Positions 55,125 to 64,000 of a stretch of DNA of 64,000 nucleotides are shown one piece after another. This stretch comes from Callipepla californica brunnescens (Eukaryota; Chordata; Aves; Galliformes; Odontophoridae). Every line of letters begins with the position of its first letter. Positions within the stretch are counted from its first letter, which is position 1. The notes under the pieces were generated by a model that worked only from the letters and a program-made list of their open reading frames with translations, ran no database searches and was not told the origin of the DNA. Where the stretch lies: the NCBI GenBank assembly GCA_023055505.1, contig JALIRH010000036.1, positions 2,480,001 to 2,544,000 of the forward strand, read 5' to 3'. The translations under genes were made by a program, and so were the position numbers.

Positions 55125-55290
55125 TCTCATTTTGCCATTTGTCTGTGGGCTGATATTCAGATGAGTGAACTTCCACTTAAAGGAGGTCATGAATATTATG
55201 ATTTTTCTATCAAACAATGAAATATGGCTCAAATTACTGTAAAGAATAAGGCCCTTTTCATAAACCACCTGCTGTTTTTTTTGAAAGAAA
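55125..55290. promoter_or_regulatory. Candidate conserved non-coding element
   Basis: Unique AT-rich sequence with GCTGATATTCAGATGAG, CCACTTAAAGGAGG, GTCATGAATATTATGATT, CTATCAAACAATGAAATATG and CAAATTACTGTAAAG. AACAATG is a SOX-type site; CACTTAA is an NKX-type site. Confidence 0.46.
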
Positions 55291-56239
55291 GCACAGCCAC
55301 TCGCCGGCGTGCTTCGAGCAGTTGTCTCTCATCTCCACCTCGCCAGACTTCGCCGTTCCAACTTCTCCTGAATTCGGTGCTCGTGGTGCGGCGAGCTCAG
55401 CCTGCGCTTCCCAGACTGCCAGCACCCGGCTCGTCTGGCGTCAGGCAGGTCGGGGCAGGACGAGCTCCTGGCAGCAGCCTCGCTCCTTTGAATGAGGGTT
55501 TATGATCGGGCTTTTTGGATTGTGGTGTGTTTATTTTGGGGTTTTATTTTTGTTCTTGACACCATTTTGGTCTGCGCCGCGTTGCCTCTCGGCTTGGCTG
55601 AGGGAGGGGCCTTGCGTTCAGGTGTCACCCCCAAGGGCACGGAGCTGTGGGGCACCCTGCCTGGCTGACACTGGGGGGCTGGGGCCGTGTCCTGCCTCCT
55701 GACACCTCAGCTATGTGCCAGGTTCGTGCCCTGCAGTGTCCTGCATCACCTGGGACACGTGGCTGGGCTTGGGACGGAGCCCTGCCCTCACAGCACCAGT
55801 GAGAGCGGCCTGGCCATGGACACAATTGGCAGGGTGCTGCGGCTGTCCCATGGGGAGCGGGGATGGCAAGGGCTCTCTGCCCCTCGCTGGGAGCTGCCAT
55901 GAGGCAGGCATGGGCAGCGCCAGCCACAGGGACAGCAGAGGACAGCAACTTGTCTCAGACTTGTGTTTTGATTCCAGTCCAGCCTATTTATATTCATAAT
56001 AGCTGCTATTTTTTCCCTGTTACATGGATGCGTCTTGTCCTCGTTCTCCTCCGTCTTCCCCGAGCAAACCGTGCTGTTCCTCCCGCGGCCGCCCCGGGGG
56101 TGTGGAGCACTGTCCCTTGGGGCTGCTCCCCAGGACACAGCGGTTGAGTGGGTGCTGTGCGCCCACCACTGTGTGGCCCCGTGCCCTCTGCCCCAGCCCT
56201 GGGCAGGAGCCGCGTCCGCAGCCCGGGCTGCGCGAGCAG

Positions 56240-56390
56240 CGAGTTTGTTTTGCCAGGGTGACCTGTTTAATCATCTCATTTTCTGGTGGCCGTTTATTCC
56301 TCGTTTCCACGGTTACAGCCCCATTAAGAGGAGAAGCAATAAGGCAGCGAGTCAAACAGGTAATAAAAACATTAAAGCCATGTGCGCACT
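56240..56390. promoter_or_regulatory. Candidate conserved non-coding element
   Basis: Contains GACCTGTTTAATCATCTC, GGCCGTTTATTCCTCG, CCCATTAAGAGG, CAATAAGGCAGCG and GTAATAAAAACATTAAAGCC. AT-leaning and unique. Confidence 0.4.
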
Positions 56391-57354
56391 GGGAGAGAGG
56401 GAGGGTGAGCTGCACGCAGCAGGACGAGACTGGCCGTGCCGGGGAGGTGGCAGGGGCCCACGCAGCATGGTGACACCCACTGGTCCCCAGCAGGGGCCTG
56501 GCTGCCAGCATCCTCTCCAGTGCCACTTCGGATGGTGTTACGGCCATCCCCATGCTTCACCCACCATCTCTGCACCACCAGCAGCGAGTTGGCCGAAAGC
56601 GCTTGGCTTCGGAGTGTGTTTGCACCTCTGTTATTTCAGGGCCGCGGTCCTCTGGAAGGATTTGTAACTTGCAGGTTCTCTTTAGTTGACTTCAGTGATG
56701 CTGGAGGACCAGACGTTTGCTCCCGCATTCACTGTGTGTGCTGTTCCTGCTCTGACTGATGCTCGTGGTGCTGGTGCGTGGTGAGTGTGGCTGAGCACAC
56801 TGCAGTCGAGGACACACAGCTAACAACCCCAGACATCACAGCCTGCGGTGTCACGGGGACTGCCCTGTGTGAGGGGAGGGCTCGTTACCCTGCAAACAAT
56901 TGTGGAAACGCAGGGAAGTGGCATAACCTCTCTCCCAAGTGGGTTTTACCTGCTGGCTTTCTCTGCTGAGTTACCTTACCCCCTTACAGCCCCGTGCTGC
57001 CCTGTTTGGATTTTCGAATGAATTTCTGACGTTGTTTGGGGTTTTATAGTTTCTTTTCTGCAGGGTTTATCAGGAAGCATATTTGTGGTGAGCGGCTGTG
57101 AAAGGACCTGGCTCACTGAGTAAATATTCAGCGTGGAAATGAGCAGCGTGACCTTGAGGGCTGGAGAGGGAGGAAAACTGGGAGAAATTCATAAAAAGCT
57201 GCAAAAGAAAAGACCAAGGAGAAGGGAGAGGGATAAAAGATGAAAGGGCTAACCAGGCTGGAAGTGGTCAGAAAGGAGACGAGCGTCCGTCCCCCTGCTT
57301 GGCACTGGACACGGAGCATTCGGTGTCTCGCAGGGGCCGGGTCCCGGCAGTGCT

Positions 57355-57445
57355 GAGCAGTGACACTTGAAAAATCAGCCCATGTAAGGTGCCTCGAGTT
57401 GGGCAACGAAGTCAGTAGTCGCTTTAGATCATCTTGGCCTGCATT
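57355..57445 (+). repeat. Possible ancient amniote interspersed repeat
   Basis: CACTTGAAAAATCAGCCCAT, GGTGCCTCGAGTTGGGCA and GTAGTCGCTTTAGATCATCT, then TTGGCC, resemble an old repeat seen in reptile genomes (a tgaaaatcaggcc step, a gtgcct-gggca step, then agtcact-tgaaaatcttggcc). The family is not certain. Confidence 0.3.
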
Positions 57446-57984
57446 CAGAAGGGTGAATTCTATCCCTGGCGAGGGGCCAGCGGGAGGCCTGTGTGCTGTT
57501 CCCGTTCCCAGAATAGGATCAAGGTGGCTCCATGGGGCAGGGGCACACGTCCCTACCACCACCGGGCTGTAAGGCCGGGGCTGGGCTTCCACAGCCACCT
57601 GCACTGGGCTCTGGGGTTCTCATCCCACTTGTTCTGGGTGATGTAAACTGGATAAAAGCCGTACTGTATGGGTAGGGAGAGGGAAGCACCGCCTTTCTGC
57701 ACTTCTGCTTCTTTTCCTGTTTGGGATGTTCCTCCAGCGTGTCCTTAGTGTCGTGGGAAGCCCCCTGTCCTGCAGCTGCAGCCCGTGGTGCTGCTGCCCA
57801 TTTCTGTCAGGGAGGACATGTCTTTGGGTCCCCTCGCAGCTCATCCATCCTATTGTCATTTCTTCTGCTTCCCAAATATTCTTGGTTTCCAAAGAGGGGA
57901 AGTCCAGCTTCCCTGGCTCTTGGGAGCAGCTGGGATGGTTCTGAAGCTGAGCCCACATTTGTCTTTAGACAATTCCTGGGTAAA

Positions 57985-58095
57985 AACAAAGTTGCTTCAC
58001 TAGTCACCTTTGCACACCCAGCTTTAGATTGTTCTTTTGGATGGGGGAATGATTTATTCATTTTGGTGAGCGTGTAAAATGTACAGTTAGATTTC
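57985..58095. promoter_or_regulatory. Weak candidate island
   Basis: CCTTTGCACACCCAGC, TAGATTGTTCTTTTGG and GAATGATTTATTCATTTTGG (an imperfect palindrome) within 90 bases. ATTGTTC is SOX-like. Confidence 0.3.
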
Positions 58096-58867
58096 CACTG
58101 CTCACATGAGAGAGCCCTGCTTTGCACGACAGAACTCTTCAGGTTTCTTTCTGATCGGGGTGCTTGAGATACTAGGGAAAAGCCTTGCCTGATGCTGACC
58201 CTGAGTCCAGCAGCTGGGTGGGAAGTGCCTGGCCTGGGGAAAACCAGTGTGAATATGGGATGGGGTCAGAGGCACGGGAAGGAAGCAGAGCAAAGTCACC
58301 AGCGCAGGTGCCAGGGCATGGAACTGTAACTGCATGTTTAATAGCTTTGGATGTTTGCTTTCGTGTGACAGTTGCTGTTCAAGCAAACAGATAGGAGAAT
58401 CCCAGACTTGAAGGGATACGTGTGTGTTACAGGGCCCTTCAGCACATCCCTGAGGGAAGACAGGCACCCGGTGCACTTACCCACATGGCAGCTCGCTGAG
58501 CTCAGCCTTCCCCTCTGCTCCCATCCCATTTCCCTGCCCCAAAGCCCCCTGCCCACGAAGCAGCCCTGCTGTCCCCAGTGCTGCTTCCAGTGACAGGCCC
58601 ATCCCATGGCGGTGGAGAGGGGGCCAGGCTGGGGCTGGGGGCCGGCTGGGGCTGCGGGGAGGCAGAGCTGTGTTTTCGCAGTTTCTCCTCCAAAAGGAAC
58701 GCCTGCGAGGGGTGAGGGGCAGACTCCTTGCAGCGAAGGTGTTAACAAATAGCAGGTGATTAAACATGACAAGCAGTGACATTTCTGTGTGGGGTTCTCA
58801 GTACCAGCAATGCCAAGAATGAAGCTATAAACCCTGACATTTTGTGTTATGCACTGAGGTTTTTAAT

Positions 58868-59230
58868 AGACATCTTTCCCTCCCTCCCCCCTGTTTATTT
58901 CTTTTATTCCCTTTTCCTCTTCTGTCCCTTTCTCCCTTCCCCTCCATGACCCTCACATCTTCCCTCTCCCATCTCCCCCTCGCTCCCTGCCCTTTTTCCC
59001 TCGCTTTGCCCACTTTCTGCCCTCTCCCCATGCCCTGTTACCCTTCCCTGGTTCCTCACTCCCCATACACCCTCGCTGTCGGTGCTCCCGCTGCCATGTG
59101 CCCCGCTGCTGCCCGCTCCTCTCCGCTGCCTCCCCTCTCCTCCCGCCTTTGTCTCCGTGCCTCCCGCTGCTGTCACCCTCCCTCTGTCTGTTCTTTTCCA
59201 CTCTCTCCCCTTCTCCCTCCCGTCCCCTGC
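58868..59230. repeat. Long CT-rich simple sequence
   Basis: About 360 bases composed overwhelmingly of C and T (CCCTCC, TTCCC and CTCCC words), the longest pyrimidine-biased tract in the window. The reverse strand gives an Arg/Gly/Glu/Lys-rich frame that is an artefact. Confidence 0.8.
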
Positions 59231-59384
59231 TCTTTTTGGGGCCTGATGTAATACGCCAACCACGGGCAGCCGGGCCAGTTGCTTGTCAGGGAGCAGGTGT
59301 CCCACCCCTGAGTGATGTTTTTGTTAACAACATTTTTGCCCTGACTCAGAAGCCGGCGTTTTGGAGGTCGCTTGTTGGGGATTT

Positions 59385-59395
59385 TTTTTTTTTTG
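59385..59395. repeat. Poly-T run
   Basis: A run of about twelve Ts after GGGGATT. Confidence 0.7.
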
Positions 59396-60699
59396 GAAAG
59401 GCCGGGAGCTGAGGAAGGCCACGCTTTTGGGAACAGTTGCTGGGTTTGTGCTAAAAGGACCGCAACAGTTGTTGTGCTGAGCGAGAAGCGTTGGAACAAC
59501 TGCAGCTCCCCTCTGGCCGGGGCCTGCCGTCTGAAGGGCGTTTGGAGGTGAGGCCCGAGGCTCCGGCCCGTGGGAGCGGCCCTGCCCTGGGCCTCCCCTC
59601 GCTGCCCCCGTGGGGCACACAGTGGGCTGAGGGCATGTTATGGGGTGTCCATGTCTCCTGGTGTTAGTACTGAGGGCTCAGCCTGGATTTGTGAGCACCA
59701 GGCCCTGCCCCATAGGGCCCGGTGGTGTCCCTAAGAGCCCTTTGAGCTGCACGGGGACCCCTGGCCAGCTGCTGTCCCCTGGGGAGGGTCTGGGGGTGCC
59801 CACAGGACCTGAGTGGCTTCCAGCCCAGCCCCAGCCCGTCATGTCATGCGCAGGAGGTCCCGGGGCCAGCACAGAGGGCTCAGCGTGTGTTTGAAGCGAG
59901 TCCAAACCAAACTGCGGCCTCAGTCCTGGTGTTTTCTCTTCCTTGACTCTTCAGGCGTTTCTGAAAATCAAAACACTTCCCCCAGAAGTCTCTGCCTTCC
60001 CTTAAGAGTGCCTCTCCCTCCCTGTCCACCCAGGTTGTATCGATCTGGCACCACAGACGGTGACTGCAGCTTGAGTTGCCAAGTAGGGCAGATCGATAGA
60101 GGCTTGCTGTGGGATTTTTGGCAGCTGGGGCATCACATTTATCCCTTCGCCCCTCGCACCTTCCCTCCAGGAAGCTGCTGGCCTCATGCTGTCTCTCGCC
60201 TTGTCCCGCCATGTCCTCTTGCGGTGGCCCTGAGGACTGGCAGCCACGGGGCAGGGTTGGTGGCAGCCCTGCTCTGTTGGGATGGCTCCATTCACCTCTT
60301 GTCCTGGGGCGGTCCCTTGGTCACCTGGCACCCCCAAGGCAGGACCTGGCCTTTCCTATGTGCACAGTGCTTTTTATTTTACAAGAGCCCAGATCCAAGG
60401 TAATTCCCCTCTGCCTTTCTTCCCCTCGTGGCCATCAGTGCTGCTGTCATCTCTCTGCAGATGTGCAATGCCAGGCATGGTGACACAAAGCGACTTCCCG
60501 AGGGCCAGCCCTGGGGCTGGGGCTGTCCGTGCCAGTGCAGTCCTTTAGGATGGGGTGCTGGAATGGGATGGGGTTCAGCCACCTCCTTTGGCTTCCCCTG
60601 GGCAGAAGGGCATGAGCAAGCTGTGGCTCTGCCCCAGGATGTCCTTACCCCTTGCCAAGCTCCTGGCTGCTGTAGCTCTGACAGGTGCCGAGCGCCGCG

Positions 60700-60850
60700 T
60701 GCAGTGAAGTTAATGAAATGAGTATTTCGGGGCGAGGGGGGAGGGAGGCTTGTACTGCACCCTGGGGCCCTGGGTTTATTAATGGTGACCTGCCATTAAA
60801 GACTAAAGTGCTAACCTGGTCATATTTAGCGGCTTTCAATGGTATCCCAG
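60700..60850. promoter_or_regulatory. Weak candidate island
   Basis: GAAGTTAATGAAATGAGTAT and, after a G-rich gap, GTTTATTAATGGTGACCTGC, CATTAAAGACTAAAGTGC and CATATTTAGCGGC. TGACCT is a nuclear-receptor half-site. Confidence 0.33.
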
Positions 60851-60859
60851 CGGCCTCCG

Positions 60860-62460
60860 CCTGCAATATGCAGCCCTGCCTTCCCCCCACAGCCCCAGGC
60901 CGGCAGGAGCTGACTCTGGAGTTTCTCTGCTGCGAGGGGTCTGGGGGCAGCAGCAGGAGAGCAGCAGTGAGTGGGGAGAGAGCTGAGCAAGGGGCCGTGT
61001 TCCCCCGGGGACAGGAGCACTTGGGCACTGCAGTGACAGTCACTTTAGAAGGATGCTGGAGGCTGCTGCTGGTCCAAGCAGGGATCAGATTCACAGAAAT
61101 AAAAAAGAGCCCCCGAACCTCCTTGAAGCTAGTTCTGCTCTCGATGCCTCCCCAGAAGCCAGTCCCTGCTGAGCTCTGCATGCCAGCTGAGGTTGCTGCC
61201 TTCCCAGAGCACTTGTTCCTGGCCAGGGGCTCAGTGCAGTGTTCTGCCGCGTGTTACTGCCTCGGATCCGCTGGGAGCTCTGTGCAGCGCAGCGCTGGAG
61301 GAGGCTCAGGGAATCCCAGGGCATGGGCAGCTCAGGACAGGAGGTGGGGGATGCTCCTGCCCCTCACACCACCCTTTAACCCAGGGTGAGCCAGCCCGCA
61401 AGTCTCTCTCCAGAAAGCCCTTTAAGCCACATTTCCCTCGTCCCCACTGCCAGCCCCTTCCTGTGGTCATGTTTGTCGGTGTGGGCTTTGGGCCATTCAC
61501 TGGCAGAGCCAGAGAGGACAGGGGCCTTGTTCCAGCACGAGCTCAGCCCTCGCAGCCTCCTAACAGGACGAGTGCCGGCTTGGCAGCCAGGCTGGGGGCA
61601 ATCCTCGCTCTCTCCATTGGCTCTGTGCCCCAGCTGATCCCGAGCCAGGTTCGCAGTAATCCCTACATCCTGTTGCAGGTCCTTAATCAGCTGGAGCCGG
61701 CCTGGAAAAAAAAAATAACAAACCAAAAAACAAAAACCCCAACCCCAAACTGCTGCAATTAAGGCTCCTCGTGGCAGTGGCAGGCTGCAGGGATGGGGCA
61801 GAGGAAGGGAGAAGTGAGCCGGGGTCTGCCTGGGGGTCTTGGTGTGGTCTCAGACCTTGGTTTCTCCTTCTCCCCCCAGCCCAGCTGGGGATGTGCCCCT
61901 TCTGCCATGCTGGGCAAGCTAGAAAACTCTCTGGGTTGTTGTTGGGTTGTGTTTTTTTTCCTGTTTAATGCATAGAATAACACTGATGGGTCTGAACAGC
62001 TCCAGCCAGGCGACGAGGGGAAAGAATAACAAGCTCCTGGATGTCAGGCGAAATTATGGGCCACTGCTATTTAGGGTGAGTCTGGTGGATTTAGGGCCTT
62101 TCTGTTCTATTGTCCCAGCTGCTCTGAGCATTGGAGCAGGCGAGACACAAGTCGGGAATTTCATTGCAGTGTGTGCATGGCAAGGCTGATTCTGAGCCTT
62201 TCTGGAGCTTGGTGACGGGGAACAGGAGACGGTGGGGGTCAGACGTGATGAGATGTGGCACAGGAAGGAGCCCTTTGCTTCCTGCCCTGTGGCAGGATTC
62301 AGCTGCAGGTGCTCCTCGAGCTCCCCGGGTCCTGTAGTGCTGATATCTCCTTGCTGGATCCTTCTCCTTGGCCACCCGCTCTGCTCCACGTCTGCTGGCC
62401 CACCGTGCAGACTGCTCAGTGCACAAATGCGCTGCGTGGAGATGAGGGATTTTGGTACTT
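60860..62460. other. GC-rich non-coding interval
   Basis: Contains an open + strand frame of 234 codons (60,685-61,389) that begins in the island above and shows no domain or plausible codon usage. An A-rich run lies near 61,706-61,740. No other feature is supported. Confidence 0.5.
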
Positions 62461-62470
62461 GGGCTGCTTT

Positions 62471-62510
62471 GGGCTGGCACCAGTGCTGCAGGGCTGGCAC
62501 CAGTGCTTGC
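62471..62510. repeat. 20-bp tandem duplication
   Basis: A 20-base unit beginning GGGCTGGCACCAGTGC occurs twice head to tail with mismatches only at its end. Confidence 0.9.
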
Positions 62511-62724
62511 GTGCTGCCAGGTATTAGGGGGAAGGGCCTCGACAGGATGAGGAAAACACTACGTGGTGTGAGTGGGTCGTCCATGGGAACGTGAAGAACA
62601 GGGTGGATCCTGGGCTTTCACGTTTTGGCAGACACACAATGTCCCATGCCAGGGTGGGGAGGTGCTGCGGAGCGTTGGAAAGCCGTCCTGCCCCGCTGTC
62701 TTCTCAGCGTCAGGGTGAATTCTT

Positions 62725-62850
62725 TGCTTCTTTGGGGCTTTTTTTATTTGACCAGATTAAAAAGCCTATTTGAGTTTCTTAAACCATTTAATCTAAAATC
62801 CCCAGGTAGATGCGCCATTGGATTCAGTTTTAAGCTTATAAACAAAACAG
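62725..62850. promoter_or_regulatory. Weak candidate island
   Basis: CTTTTTTTATTTGACCAGAT, TTAAAAAGCCTATTTGAG, CCATTTAATCTAAAATCCCC and GTTTTAAGCTTATAAAC. CTATTTGAG resembles a MEF2-like core. Confidence 0.33.
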
Positions 62851-63639
62851 GTCTGTGTTCGGCTCTCCTTGGTTTTGTTGCATGGAAGCAAGGTCTGACC
62901 CGTCCTCCCTGCGGCTTCCTGCCCCTGCGAGTCCCCCCAGCCCTGCGTGGTGGGTGGGTGCTGGGTGCTGCGACTGTGCTGCAGCTTCATGTGCTTCCCA
63001 GGGCGCTGTGCTTTGTGATGGGATAGGATGAGGCCATCAGGAAGAAGGGAGGGATGAGTGGCAGCCTGCAGCTGGGTGGTTCACAGTGCCTGCCGATGCC
63101 TGGGATGGAGCTGGTTCTCCTGCATGCCCGGCTCCGTGTTCCCTTTGGGTTTCTGCCGCCCTTCCGGCCCTGTGTGGTTCATCACAGCCCCTCCCTGAGC
63201 TCCTGAGGAGGTTTCGTGGCCATGAGACCAGTCGGGGCTGCTCTACGTCAGCCCGAAGTGGGACAGCTTGTGATTTGTGTTTGCGGGCGAGAGGTGCAAA
63301 TGGTGCTCACAGGAGGCCGGGAATGTCGCGGCTCTGTGGACTGCAGGTCATGTTTCTGGCAGCCACCGGAGCCAGGCGCTCCCAAGGAAGGTATAGCAGG
63401 CCCCGCAGCGGGCAGATGGAGGGCGACCTGCCCGTGGCATCCTTCCCTCCACATGGCTAGAGGAGGTGGGAGGGCAGAGCAGGGCAGCCCGTGTCCCTCT
63501 GTGGGAGCGGGTGGTGGGGACAGGGCTGGCTCTGCTCCCCCATCCCTGCCAGGAGCTGGAGGCAGATGGAGGGACGGACGGGCGTCTGTCCGATGGCGGC
63601 TCGAGCGGGTGGGAGCCCTCTTGGCTTTGCCGAGGGAGC

Positions 63640-63990
63640 CTCTTTCTATATGGAAATGAAGAATTTAGGCTAATGGAGCTCAACCATCTCTAATTTTGCG
63701 ATGGCAGGAGGATTTTGATTGAAAGTAATTAAGCAAGCTAGCTGTAAAATTAATTAAAGCAAAAGAGGGGGATTTTTTTATTGGATTGGATAGCGATATA
63801 GCGGCTGTCAAATGGGGGACGGATGGGGGTGACCTGAATTCTCTGCCCTCCCTCCTCCCACTCGGGACGTTTATGTCACTTTAATCTCCTTACAGCGGCT
63901 GGTGTGCATTTGTTTGAAATAATCAAGGAAATATGGTCAGAAATTGTCAGCTTTCAGATCTAATTTACCTGACAGCCCTGCGCGGACCAG
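63640..63990. promoter_or_regulatory. Candidate conserved non-coding element, large, at right edge
   Basis: Two AT-rich blocks. The left one (63,640-63,830) has GGCTAATGGAGC, TCTAATTTTGCGATGG, GAAAGTAATTAAGCAAGC, TGTAAAATTAATTAAAGC and TTATTGGATTGGATAGC. The right one (63,865-63,990) has CGTTTATGTCACTTTAATC, TGAAATAATCAAGGAAATAT and TCAGATCTAATTTACCTGAC. No coding frame. One of the three largest islands in the window. Confidence 0.5.
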
Positions 63991-64000
63991 TAAGCCTCTG

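Noticed and set aside
56035..56667. 210-codon + strand frame
   Set aside because: Mixed GC-rich composition, passes through an AT-rich island, no domain.
58904..59305. Arg/Gly/Glu/Lys-rich - strand frame
   Set aside because: Reverse strand of the long CT-rich tract; same artefact as at 20.8, 42.3 and 54.3 kb.
60685..61389. 234-codon + strand open frame
   Set aside because: Starts inside an AT-rich island, has no domain or repeat-derived similarity, and the opposite strand has equally long frames. Consistent with GC-rich chance openness.
1..64000. tRNA, rRNA, known microRNA hairpins, endogenous retroviral genes or bacterial features
   Set aside because: None was recognised on either strand by reading; short structured RNAs could be missed without a covariance search.

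Overview
The window looks like nuclear DNA from a bird, most probably a galliform such as chicken. The evidence is three truncated CR1-type LINE copies (18,985-19,405; 23,890-24,020; 24,757-24,945), generally GC-rich sequence with short AT-rich islands, sparse interspersed repeats, a few faint MIR-like SINE relics, and splice-site-flanked exon-like segments instead of long genes. There are no operons, rRNA, tRNA or CRISPR arrays. Species and chromosome cannot be fixed by reading alone.

Layout. The left edge carries the only coding sequence I can argue for: two exon-like segments on the + strand (1-102 and 887-1028) that join in one open frame across good splice sites. They encode a Ser/Pro/Glu-rich, probably disordered part of a protein that I do not recognise and whose start lies left of the window. 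Where the transcript goes next is unclear; compatible exon-like segments are at 1,295-1,350, 2,756-2,823 (with a stop and a later AATAAA), 12,457-12,509 and 42,631-42,719. None is established. The long reading frames elsewhere show no domains and look like by-products of GC-rich sequence.

From about 7 kb, and densely from 13.6 kb to the right edge, GC-rich sequence is interrupted every 1-3 kb by 80-400 bp AT-rich islands. These are rich in homeodomain-type cores (TAATTA, ATTAAT), perfect POU octamers (15,224; 15,242; 16,639; 25,456; 52,494), and SOX-like and bicoid-type sites. This is the usual look of conserved non-coding enhancers around a vertebrate developmental transcription factor gene, a genomic regulatory block. 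Conservation cannot be measured here, so each island is a candidate only.

At 49.0-49.7 kb a strong CpG island follows a long A/G tract and contains a short ATG-led open frame (49,288) ending at a perfect GTAAGT splice donor (49,337). It is the best candidate for a promoter and first exon of a gene running rightwards out of the window. Other CpG-rich patches without an evident gene lie at 17.33-18.22, 35.41-35.72 and 44.56-45.05 kb.

The rest is unremarkable GC-rich non-coding DNA with microsatellites, CT-rich simple sequence and short tandem duplications. A plausible working model is the tail or a bystander part of one gene at the left, then a long regulatory domain, intronic or intergenic, with a possible promoter at 49.3 kb. 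The model rests on sequence appearance, not on alignment.
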